From assembly GCA_002439605.1 (NCBI GenBank), contig DJOI01000063.1, positions 1 through 36,399 of the forward strand: a stretch of 36,399 nt of DNA, read 5' to 3'. Made by a program: the position numbers and the translations under genes. Shown here one piece after another: positions 8,045 to 14,780 of this stretch. The notes below the pieces were generated by a model. It searched no databases, had not been told where the DNA came from, and was given only the letters and a program-made list of their open reading frames with translations. The DNA is from Candidatus Segatella mututuai. GTDB lineage: Bacteria > Bacteroidota > Bacteroidia > Bacteroidales > Bacteroidaceae. The stretch's first letter is position 1, and every line of letters starts with the position of its first letter.

Positions 8045-8083
8045 AATCCCCCGAAAGTCTCTACTACAAGCTTTCGGGGGATT
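8045..8083. terminator. Bidirectional terminator between modules A and B
   Basis: AATCCCCCGAAAG (8045-8057) pairs perfectly with CTTTCGGGGGATT (8071-8083) around a 13-nt loop, with A/T-rich flanks on both sides. It lies between two convergent stop codons. Confidence 0.9.
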
Positions 8084-8109
8084 TTATAGTATATATCATG
8101 CTATTGAAT

Positions 8110-8154
8110 TCTTCACTCTTCGTTCTTCACTCTTCACTTAAATACACTCTTCAC
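8110..8154 (-). repeat. Heptad repeat, inverted copy of 2539-2566
   Basis: On the minus strand: GTGAAGA, GTGAAGA, ACGAAGA, GTGAAGA (8137-8110), plus a fifth GTGAAGA at 8154-8148 that overlaps the stop codon of the copy B lipoprotein gene. Only the order of the variant heptad differs from 2539-2566. Confidence 0.75.
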
Positions 8155-9653
8155 TTCACTTTCGTCGGTATCCTCTTGTCGCTCATGATTTCGTTTCCTG
8201 CCGCACGGGCATCCAGTTTCACTGGCTTCGACGTGAAATCAGGGGTATTATAGGAATCCAGCAACTCGTCATAGTATCCCTTCGGATTGCGCTGTGGCAG
8301 GAGGAACGGCTTGCTCACGTTGCCTTTGTCGTCGATGCAGGCAAGATAAAGACGAGTATAGAGTCCATCGCCACGGCGAGAGGTGAAGACAAACCAGTGG
8401 GAGCCGAGACTCCAGTTGTGCCAACTATCCGTATTGTTGCTATTGGCTGCGGTCAACGGCTTTGCCTGTCCGGTGTGAAGATCAAACAGCCAGTTGTCGG
8501 CTTCCTTGTGCCAGATAGGGAAACAACCATAATCGCTCATCGTAAACATAAGATACCTTCCATCGTAAGATGGACGAGGATGTGTGGCACTCTTGCCCAT
8601 CGCTCTTGCATTGAAGATAGTATCCACCTTGTTGCCAAACTTTCCCGTCACGGGGTTGAAGGCTATCTTGCAGATGTTATACTTGATGTCCTTGTATCCA
8701 CTTGGAATAGGCTCTGCGGTGGAAGAACAGAAGTACATTGTCTTGCCATCAGGCGAAAAGACTGGATAAGTCTCGTAATGGTCCTTCGTCATCAAGAGCG
8801 TATCGAGAATCAACTCATTGGTATCGGGCTGATAGACGAAGACATCGGAAGCCTGGTCGAACACCTCGATGCGCTCACTTCGGATGGCATGGAAACTCTG
8901 ATGCGTCTGGTTGGTGCTATAGGCGCAATACTTGCCCGATGGATGCCAGTAAGGATAAACCATCGAGCCATGCAGCGAGTCGTTCTTTGCCTTGAGCCAC
9001 TCTCGCTTGCCACCACGCACAATCAATGTGGCACCATGGTCGCCACGCACATGGAAGGTAAACTGGTCGGAATTGGTCCTGTTTGCCGTATGGCAGTTGA
9101 GGCAAGCCCCTGGAGCAGCCGTATTCTCCAAGATAGGAGTCTCGTCGAAGTTGCTCAGGTTGCGCTGGTAAAGTCCCATCTTGCCATACACCTCATAGCC
9201 CGGAGCAATGCGGCGATAAGTCAAGCCCCAATCCTTCAGCTCGTATGGGCTGACATAGATGTCGAAGTCCTTGTATTGCGTCCACTTGTCATCCTTCTCC
9301 GCGCTCACCGTTATCGAAAGTTTACCGCCCTTGTTTTGAGCCAAAAGGTTGTGCCACTCGTCGACATCAAAGTCGGCATAATCACCATTGCAATGCAGTT
9401 CACCTGTCTTCGAGCCTCTCACTACGACATCCATAGTTTCTATTCCATCATCCTCCATATTGAAACCGAGCGGAGCGATATTGGCAGGGATGGTTACACC
9501 AGTATAGTCAGGAAATATCTTAGGTGTTTGGTTCACCTGCGTGGCATTCTCTGGTGTAGAACTGCAAGAAGTCAGTCCAAAGGACATCAAGCAAGCAGCC
9601 CCCATCATCAGAGCCCCCACGAAATATCTTGTTATCTTCATCATTTTATCCAA
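8151..9653 (-). CDS. Haem-motif (CxxCH) PD40/TolB-like lipoprotein, copy B
   Basis: 500 residues. The lipobox is GLTSC (Cys30); the KIFPDYTGVTIPANIAPLGF block follows; the haem motif is CLNCH (184-188); then comes the propeller with YWHPSGKYCAYST and VFSPDGKTMYFCSS. Up to the haem motif it aligns with copy C without a gap (both have CxNCH at 184-188), so B and C are closer to each other than to A. FPIWHKEAD is shared with copy A (FPIWHPEAD). It is the last gene of the HU-DUF6057-lipoprotein operon, starting 54 bp after the membrane protein stop. Its stop lies in the heptad repeat. Confidence 0.78.
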   Translation of the reverse strand: MDKMMKITRYFVGALMMGAACLMSFGLTSCSSTPENATQVNQTPKIFPDYTGVTIPANIAPLGFNMEDDGIETMDVVVRGSKTGELHCNGDYADFDVDEWHNLLAQNKGGKLSITVSAEKDDKWTQYKDFDIYVSPYELKDWGLTYRRIAPGYEVYGKMGLYQRNLSNFDETPILENTAAPGACLNCHTANRTNSDQFTFHVRGDHGATLIVRGGKREWLKAKNDSLHGSMVYPYWHPSGKYCAYSTNQTHQSFHAIRSERIEVFDQASDVFVYQPDTNELILDTLLMTKDHYETYPVFSPDGKTMYFCSSTAEPIPSGYKDIKYNICKIAFNPVTGKFGNKVDTIFNARAMGKSATHPRPSYDGRYLMFTMSDYGCFPIWHKEADNWLFDLHTGQAKPLTAANSNNTDSWHNWSLGSHWFVFTSRRGDGLYTRLYLACIDDKGNVSKPFLLPQRNPKGYYDELLDSYNTPDFTSKPVKLDARAAGNEIMSDKRIPTKVK

Positions 9654-9707
9654 TATATCAAAGTACCTTCTGAAAAGTCAGCAAGTCTGCCAACTTAACA
9701 TTTAACA

Positions 9708-11534
9708 TTAATAGATAGTCTTTTTCTCTTCCTTCTTAGCTTCTGCCTTGCCTTGTATCACCATATAATGCCAAGCATTGGTAACGTATGGTTGCCGACC
9801 GAGCTGAGGATCCTTCGGATTCTGCATGTATAGCTGGATGAAATTGAGCGTATTGTTAACCGTCTGGGCATCCACGCTATAAGGAATGCTGCGAGGGTCG
9901 CTATGCGTCTTCATCCAGTTGCCGATGAGAATCTCCTGGAAGGAACGAGGGATATGGTCGTAGCCCACGAATCTGCCCAAAGGATAATACTCCATGAACT
10001 TATCCATGTTGCGCTGCAAGAGTTCGTAGCAGACCAAGTATTCGTAAGCCATCTTGTTCGTCTTGTCGTTGAGAAAGAGGATACCCAACATCTGATCCAT
10101 CTCACGATCGCTGAAGAGGAAGTCTTGCTTCTTCTCACGATATTTTCTCAACTTTCCATAGATAGGATGACGGTTGATAGCCTTCTCATTACCCAGCAAA
10201 GCCATAGTCTGTTCCGCCCATTTGCGATAGAAGAGCGTATTCTCCAAACGACGAAGCAACTTAGCCGCCACCTTGTAATTGCCATTAATCAACTCGCACT
10301 CGGCGATGCGACGAGTCAATCGACTGCTCTTGCGATAATTAGGTATCGCCTCCTGCGCCTCGAACATATATCGCTCGGCATCGTTCACCATGCCCAGGCG
10401 ATAGAATATCTCGGAGGTAGATACTGGCAATATCATATCACGTGTAAAGGTAGGTATCAATCCTTCTTCACCATTCTGATAGAAATCAAAGAGGCGGTCG
10501 GCGAGTTGCCCCGTCTGGCTCAACGCTAAGTTTACGCAAGATACGCCTAAAGGTGTGGAAGCAGATTCCTTCTCCGCCTTCTTGATAATCTTGTTCCACT
10601 GCTCCGTGCGTACCAAGAAATCATAGTTTATTAGCTCATAGGTCTGCTCATCAAACGAAGCCTTGATTCCAAATATAGAGGCTACTATCACAACTACATA
10701 AGATACAGCCATCACCCACTTGGATTGCTGCAACTTCTGTAATGTAGCATTCGATGTCGAAATCATTCCCAAGAACGGAACGGCCACCGCCAATGCCATC
10801 ACTACATATAGCATCAGATACGTTCCCCCAGGATAACGATAGTAATTGAGCCCAGAGAAGATGCGAGAAAGCGGATATTGTAAGGTTTGCGTAGTGATCA
10901 ATATCCACGCTATCGTCAGTACCCCGATGCCTGCGGAATATCCCACAGCAGAAAGCAAGTTACCTTTCCTCTGACCTCTTAGCATCGTATCGCCTATCAG
11001 CAAGGCGGCATAGACATACACTACAGGTCCGAGGCACCAATACACCAAGGCTGCGCTCACCAATTCGAACACCACCTTGACCAGTCGGTTATGAAATCGA
11101 TTGTGAATCCATCCCATCACCAAAGCCCCAAGGAGTGCCACGACAAAGGAGAGGAGTACATTCTGGTCGCCCATCGTACACCACAAGGTTATGCTCGGCA
11201 CGAAACTTAGCAGGTATCCCGGGAAATCATGCTTGGTGCCATATTGCCGCATCAATGCCCACACCGTTCGTTGGATGCCTACAAGCAACAAGGCGATGAT
11301 GATGCCGCCCACGACTGGCATGTAATAAAACTGCACGAGGAATTCGCTCACGTAGTCGGCAAGACCACCTGGCAGCATAATGCGCTCCAGGAAATAATCG
11401 CCATCGAAGAGGAACATCTGATATTGTTCTTGATAGCAGAGTCCGCTCACATACGGAACCGCCCAAAACACCGTCACCGCCACTCCGAAGAGCAGAGACA
11501 ACAGGAGTTTCCAGTATATGGTTATCTGTTTCAT
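9708..11534 (-). CDS. DUF6057-like polytopic membrane protein, copy B (long form)
   Basis: 608 residues, the longest of the three. After the first membrane segment comes CYQEQYQMFLFDGDYF and then GGLADYVSEFLVQFYY, as in copy C. A PLSRIFSGLNYYRYPG motif matches PLMSVMVGVNYYRVP in C. Just after it, copy B has about 65 extra residues forming two more hydrophobic helices (near LMLYVVMALAVAVPFL and WVMAVSYVVVIVASIF) that are missing from A and C. The soluble C-terminal half is helical and TPR-like (LADRLFDFYQNGEEGL and following). It starts 23 bp after the HU-like gene. Likely inner-membrane partner of the following lipoprotein; function unknown. Confidence 0.75.
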   Translation of the reverse strand: MKQITIYWKLLLSLLFGVAVTVFWAVPYVSGLCYQEQYQMFLFDGDYFLERIMLPGGLADYVSEFLVQFYYMPVVGGIIIALLLVGIQRTVWALMRQYGTKHDFPGYLLSFVPSITLWCTMGDQNVLLSFVVALLGALVMGWIHNRFHNRLVKVVFELVSAALVYWCLGPVVYVYAALLIGDTMLRGQRKGNLLSAVGYSAGIGVLTIAWILITTQTLQYPLSRIFSGLNYYRYPGGTYLMLYVVMALAVAVPFLGMISTSNATLQKLQQSKWVMAVSYVVVIVASIFGIKASFDEQTYELINYDFLVRTEQWNKIIKKAEKESASTPLGVSCVNLALSQTGQLADRLFDFYQNGEEGLIPTFTRDMILPVSTSEIFYRLGMVNDAERYMFEAQEAIPNYRKSSRLTRRIAECELINGNYKVAAKLLRRLENTLFYRKWAEQTMALLGNEKAINRHPIYGKLRKYREKKQDFLFSDREMDQMLGILFLNDKTNKMAYEYLVCYELLQRNMDKFMEYYPLGRFVGYDHIPRSFQEILIGNWMKTHSDPRSIPYSVDAQTVNNTLNFIQLYMQNPKDPQLGRQPYVTNAWHYMVIQGKAEAKKEEKKTIY

Positions 11535-11557
11535 CGTTTGGTCTGTAGTTTATATTC

Positions 11558-12172
11558 TTAGTTCGTTTCTTTTGCGGCAAGGAAATAGATAGGAGCGTTA
11601 GCGACACCCTTCTTAACAAGCAGTCCTTTCTCGGTGAAAGTTCTCAACCATTTCAAGGCAGTCTGCTGGCGAAGGTGGAAATGGAACTCCAGGTCTCTTC
11701 GACAGATATAGCCATTCTCATGGATGAAAGCCCCAATTTTATCCCATAATTGCTTCTCGGTATATTGCTTGGACTTAGAGGTATAACGAGAACGTTCGAA
11801 ATGGAGATTTCTGCCCACTTCGGTGAGCAATTCAGCCGTAGGCTTGAAGTTGATGTTGCGCAGCCGGATATCGTTTCCCGTCACCTTGTCCATGCTTCTG
11901 CCCTCAGGTAGTTCTGGTGTCACGGAAAGCGAGAGATAGCCCACTTCGGGGATATAGAACCGAGCACCCTGCTTAAGTTCGGTCACTATCAAGTCGTGCA
12001 AGGCTGCCATTACAGCCTGTACATCGCCTCTTGTTAGCGAGCAAGCCTGTTCTATATGCTGTTCTATCTGCTTAGGGGTCATTGGCTCGTGGTCTTTCAG
12101 GCGCACGTACTTTCTTTCTTCTCCATTGCCTTGGGCATTATGGATGGAATGAATCTCATACTTTATAGCCAT
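11558..12172 (-). CDS. HU/IHF-like DNA-binding protein with C-terminal winged-helix-like region
   Basis: 204 residues, cytoplasmic. Residues 1 to about 125 follow the Bacteroidota HU-like pattern: a strand start MAIKYEIHSIHNAQG, helices QIEQHIEQACSLTRGDV and VMAALHDLIVTELKQG, then ARFYIPEVGYLSLSV. Residues about 135-204 look like a winged helix (KQLWDKIGAFIHENGY, TALKWLRTFTEKGLLVKKG). HU-type proteins bend DNA; this long form is common in Bacteroidota and its target is unknown. It heads module B, with a strong promoter 159 nt upstream and a repeat array in its leader that would be a natural site for self-control, though that is inference. Confidence 0.8.
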   Translation of the reverse strand: MAIKYEIHSIHNAQGNGEERKYVRLKDHEPMTPKQIEQHIEQACSLTRGDVQAVMAALHDLIVTELKQGARFYIPEVGYLSLSVTPELPEGRSMDKVTGNDIRLRNINFKPTAELLTEVGRNLHFERSRYTSKSKQYTEKQLWDKIGAFIHENGYICRRDLEFHFHLRQQTALKWLRTFTEKGLLVKKGVANAPIYFLAAKETN

Positions 12173-12206
12173 AGTTTAGTGTTTTTAATTATGCTAAAAA
12201 AGCCCA

Positions 12207-12294
12207 ACTATATGCCGTGCGCCATCTGAAGCATGCGCTCGCACCATTTGGCGCACGCATTCACACCAAATGAAGCACGTGCGTGCGCCGTATG
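12207..12294 (-). repeat. Four tandem 22-bp repeats in the leader of the HU-like gene
   Basis: Minus-strand units run 12294-12273, 12272-12251, 12250-12229 and 12228-12207, each exactly 22 bp and beginning CA followed by a core like ATGGTGCGAGCGCATGC. Differences are mostly transitions (GGCGCA versus GGTGTG). A degenerate 18-bp unit precedes them (12312-12295). The array is far richer in G+C than its surroundings and lies in the transcribed leader, between promoter and start codon. Confidence 0.8.
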
Positions 12295-12330
12295 GTGTGA
12301 GCCGCCAAGTTGCACTTGTTTATACGCATA

Positions 12331-12362
12331 CAAAGGTACTATAAAATCTTGTAACCGCCAAA
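12331..12362 (-). promoter_or_regulatory. Promoter of the HU-like gene and module B
   Basis: Minus strand: TTTG (12362-12359), 20 nt, TACCTTTG (12338-12331). It is part of the first copy of the repeated terminator-promoter unit. Confidence 0.8.
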
Positions 12363-12460
12363 TATTTACGCAACTCTTTAGCTATCAAGCAAGAAAAAGC
12401 CCCGACTGCGAAACGACAGCCGAGGCTTAGCCTTATTTATTCTTATAATCACAACAATTA
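12351..12460 (-). repeat. Terminator-promoter unit, copy 1
   Basis: About 110 bp shared with 17041-17155 and, less fully, 13176-13265. On the minus strand it starts after a stop codon, forms a terminator (12428-12397), passes a conserved TTGATAGCTAAAGAGTTG spacer and leads into the next promoter. Confidence 0.85.
12397..12428 (-). terminator. Rho-independent terminator after the DUF2335 gene
   Basis: AAGCCTCGGCTG (12428-12417) pairs with CAGTCGGGGCTT (12408-12397) with one mismatch and one wobble, followed on the minus strand by TTTC. Confidence 0.85.
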
Positions 12461-12901
12461 TTCATTTTCGCCATGATTATCTATGTTTCTTCTTCCATTA
12501 TTTACAAATATCGAAACAACCGTAATTAAAGATGCGCCGCCAAAGAATGAAGCAAACCACGGATGGTCAAGATATAGCATGAAAGCAGCAACAGCCATCA
12601 TCACCAACAAAGAACAAAACGCAAAACTCATTCCTAAGATATTGATTTTAGTAATTCTTTTATCAGCATTACCTAACAACCTTAAACGTTCTTCATCCAT
12701 TTGATGCCTATGTTTCTGCTCTTTTTGCGAAGTCTCTAACAAAAACTTGACGATTTCAGGATTCACTTTTGCATAAGCTTCCAACTCTGTTGGCGATGGC
12801 AAAGCTAAATCATCAACGGTTAGAGTACGTTCTATTTGCTTACCGACTCCATTTTCTAAGGATACTTCGGTCTCTTTTTGTTTCAACGACTGCTTAGCCA
12901 T
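12458..12901 (-). CDS. DUF2335-like small membrane protein
   Basis: 147 residues. After a polar N-terminus comes LPSPTELEAYAKVNPEIVKF, then SQKEQKHRHQMDEER, which together are the hallmark of DUF2335. Two membrane helices follow (near GMSFAFCSLLVMMAVAAFML and FFGGASLITVVSIFV). DUF2335 proteins are often found in accessory DNA and have no settled function. The start overlaps the end of the preceding small gene by 8 bp, so the two are translationally linked. Confidence 0.75.
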   Translation of the reverse strand: MAKQSLKQKETEVSLENGVGKQIERTLTVDDLALPSPTELEAYAKVNPEIVKFLLETSQKEQKHRHQMDEERLRLLGNADKRITKINILGMSFAFCSLLVMMAVAAFMLYLDHPWFASFFGGASLITVVSIFVNNGRRNIDNHGENE

Positions 12902-13124
12902 GTTTCAACGTTAGTTTCTGATATGACACATGTATATCTCCATATATGTTACGAAGATCATTGTTTAAATTAATTCGATCATCTAATGGAGAAGATTTTT
13001 TAAGCATTTGGCTTCTTAGTTGTTCCATTCCTTTAGAACTGCTCAAATAGCGTCCATGCGATGCTTCGCAAAAGACACTCAAGCCATTACGTATAAAGTA
13101 AAAGAGTTTTTTGATTACATTCAT
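12894..13124 (-). CDS. Hypothetical 76-residue protein, partner of the DUF2335 gene
   Basis: The start at 13124 is chosen because AGGAGG lies 6 nt upstream, an unusually good Shine-Dalgarno sequence for this phylum, and because a longer frame would begin inside the promoter. The protein starts MNVIKKLFYFIRNGLSVF, an amphipathic or weakly membrane-associated helix, and continues polar and basic. No domain is recognised. Its overlap with the DUF2335 gene suggests a two-protein unit. Confidence 0.6.
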   Translation of the reverse strand: MNVIKKLFYFIRNGLSVFCEASHGRYLSSSKGMEQLRSQMLKKSSPLDDRINLNNDLRNIYGDIHVSYQKLTLKHG

Positions 13125-13157
13125 ATTGCACCTCCTCGTTAATAATCTATTCAAGTG

Positions 13158-13189
13158 CAAATATACGACAATTATTTTTAACCACCAAA
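13158..13189 (-). promoter_or_regulatory. Promoter of the DUF2335 operon
   Basis: Minus strand: TTTG (13189-13186), 20 nt, TATATTTG (13165-13158), about 34 nt before the start at 13124. Confidence 0.75.
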
Positions 13190-13265
13190 AGTTTTGGCAA
13201 CTCTTTAACTATCAAGCAAGAAAAAGCCCCGACCGCGGAATGACAGCCGAGGCTTAGTCTTATTT
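13176..13265 (-). repeat. Terminator-promoter unit, copy 2
   Basis: Shares the terminator and the TTGATAGTTAAAGAGTTG spacer with copy 1; the part next to the promoter has diverged more. Confidence 0.75.
13224..13255 (-). terminator. Rho-independent terminator after module C
   Basis: AAGCCTCGGCTG (13255-13244) pairs with CGGTCGGGGCTT (13235-13224), then TTTC on the minus strand, 13 bp after the stop of the copy C lipoprotein gene. Confidence 0.85.
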
Positions 13266-13268
13266 ATA

Positions 13269-14780
13269 TTATTTCCCATTTTTTAATGTAACTTTAGGAC
13301 GCTCATCGGAGAAAATTTGATTTCGAGTCTCACGGATATCCAGCTGAACTTTCGTCTTGGTGAAATCTGGCACATTGTAGGCATCAAACAAGCCATAATA
13401 ATACTTCCATGGATTTCGCTGAGGAAGCAAGAAAGGCTTGGTGGCTTTGCCCTTATCATCAATGCTGGAAATGTAGAGTTTAGTATAGTTGCCATCGCCA
13501 CGCTTGCTGGCGAAAACAAACCAATGGGAATTGCTACTCCAGTTATGATAACTTTCCGACATGCCGCTATTCACTGCCGTCAACGGATACGTCTGACGAG
13601 TTTTTAAGTTCATCATCCAGAGGTCGGCATCGGGCTGCACAATCGGGAAGTTGCTACGACTACATCGGGTGTACATCAGCCACTTACCATCATACGAAGG
13701 GCGAGCCAATACATAACTCATATTTGCCTTTGAACCATTCAACAGCGTATCGACTTTCTCACCAAACTTACCCGTCTTGGCATCGAAAGGAATGCTCACC
13801 AAGGAGCATTTCACCTTCAAATACTCTGCTGGTACATTACAAGCCTTGGAGGTACTATAGTACAAAGTCTTACCATCGGCACTGAAGGCAGGGAATATCT
13901 CCAACCAGTCGGGAGTCATCAGCTTTTCATCGGTCACCAATTGGTTGTTTCGAGTATCCAGTACCACGATATTACTGAAATCGTGATACACCTCGATTGG
14001 TTTATATCTTCCAACAAAAAAACACTGGTGTACGGCATTGGCAGCATAAGCCACATAGTTACCATCAGGATGCCAATAAGCATAGCTGCCAGCAGACTTG
14101 GTCGAATCGGTCTTGGTATCTATCCATTGTTGTTTGCCATTCTTCATGATAAGCGTACCTCCGCCCTCTCCACGTATCTGCGCCGTTACTTGCTTAGGGT
14201 CGGTACGATTGGCTGTATGACAATTGAAGCATCTGCCAGGCAGAGCCGTCTCTGTCATGATAGGCGTTTCATCGAAAGTATGGATGTCTCGCTGATAGAT
14301 GCCGATGTCACCGCCTACCTCATAACCTGGGGCGATGCGGCGATAAGTCAAGCCATAATCATCCAAACGGTAAGGACTCACCTTCATCGTGAAGTCCTTG
14401 TATTGCTTCCATTCGCCATCCTTACGGGTACAAACAGTAAAGGAGATGCTACCGCCCATATTCTGCTCGGTCAGTCGATGCCATTCATCCACATCAAAGT
14501 CAGCCCATTCGCCACTTGTATGGATTTCACCGCCTTTGCTTCCTTTCGCTACGACATCAACCACATCGGCGGTATCGCCCTTGATGTTGAAATTCATCGG
14601 GGCAATATTGGCGGGAATGGTAACACCTATATAATCGGGATAAATACGAGGATAACGATTCACCATCGTGGGATTATCAACCGATGGAGAGCAGGAGACA
14701 AGACTAAGAAAGAACAGAGAGAAGACGCCCCCTGTCATCTTGCCCCACACATTGTTTCTATCAAATAAAATCTTTTTCAT
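13269..14780 (-). CDS. Haem-motif (CxxCH) PD40/TolB-like lipoprotein, copy C
   Basis: 503 residues. Lipobox SLVSC (Cys30), block RIYPDYIGVTIPANIAPMNF, haem motif CFNCH (184-188), then propeller strands (YWHPDGNYVAYAAN, AFSADGKTLYYSTS) and SHWFVFASKRGDGNYTK. It differs from A and B at one place of note: FPIWH is FPIVQ here, so a histidine kept in the other two is Gln. Its ATG overlaps the stop of the membrane protein gene by 4 bp (ATGA), which implies coupled translation and fixed stoichiometry. Confidence 0.78.
   Translation of the reverse strand: MKKILFDRNNVWGKMTGGVFSLFFLSLVSCSPSVDNPTMVNRYPRIYPDYIGVTIPANIAPMNFNIKGDTADVVDVVAKGSKGGEIHTSGEWADFDVDEWHRLTEQNMGGSISFTVCTRKDGEWKQYKDFTMKVSPYRLDDYGLTYRRIAPGYEVGGDIGIYQRDIHTFDETPIMTETALPGRCFNCHTANRTDPKQVTAQIRGEGGGTLIMKNGKQQWIDTKTDSTKSAGSYAYWHPDGNYVAYAANAVHQCFFVGRYKPIEVYHDFSNIVVLDTRNNQLVTDEKLMTPDWLEIFPAFSADGKTLYYSTSKACNVPAEYLKVKCSLVSIPFDAKTGKFGEKVDTLLNGSKANMSYVLARPSYDGKWLMYTRCSRSNFPIVQPDADLWMMNLKTRQTYPLTAVNSGMSESYHNWSSNSHWFVFASKRGDGNYTKLYISSIDDKGKATKPFLLPQRNPWKYYYGLFDAYNVPDFTKTKVQLDIRETRNQIFSDERPKVTLKNGK

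Noticed and set aside
8397..9698. 433-codon plus-strand open frame opposite the copy B lipoprotein gene
   Set aside because: It mirrors a gene with clear motifs and a lipobox, and its own sequence has no domain or sensible composition. Long antisense frames are expected here.
12207..12294. CRISPR array
   Set aside because: The units are contiguous 22-mers without spacers, and no cas gene is present.
12233..12430. 65-codon plus-strand frame over the 22-bp repeats
   Set aside because: It runs through repeats, a minus-strand promoter and a terminator; no coding signal.
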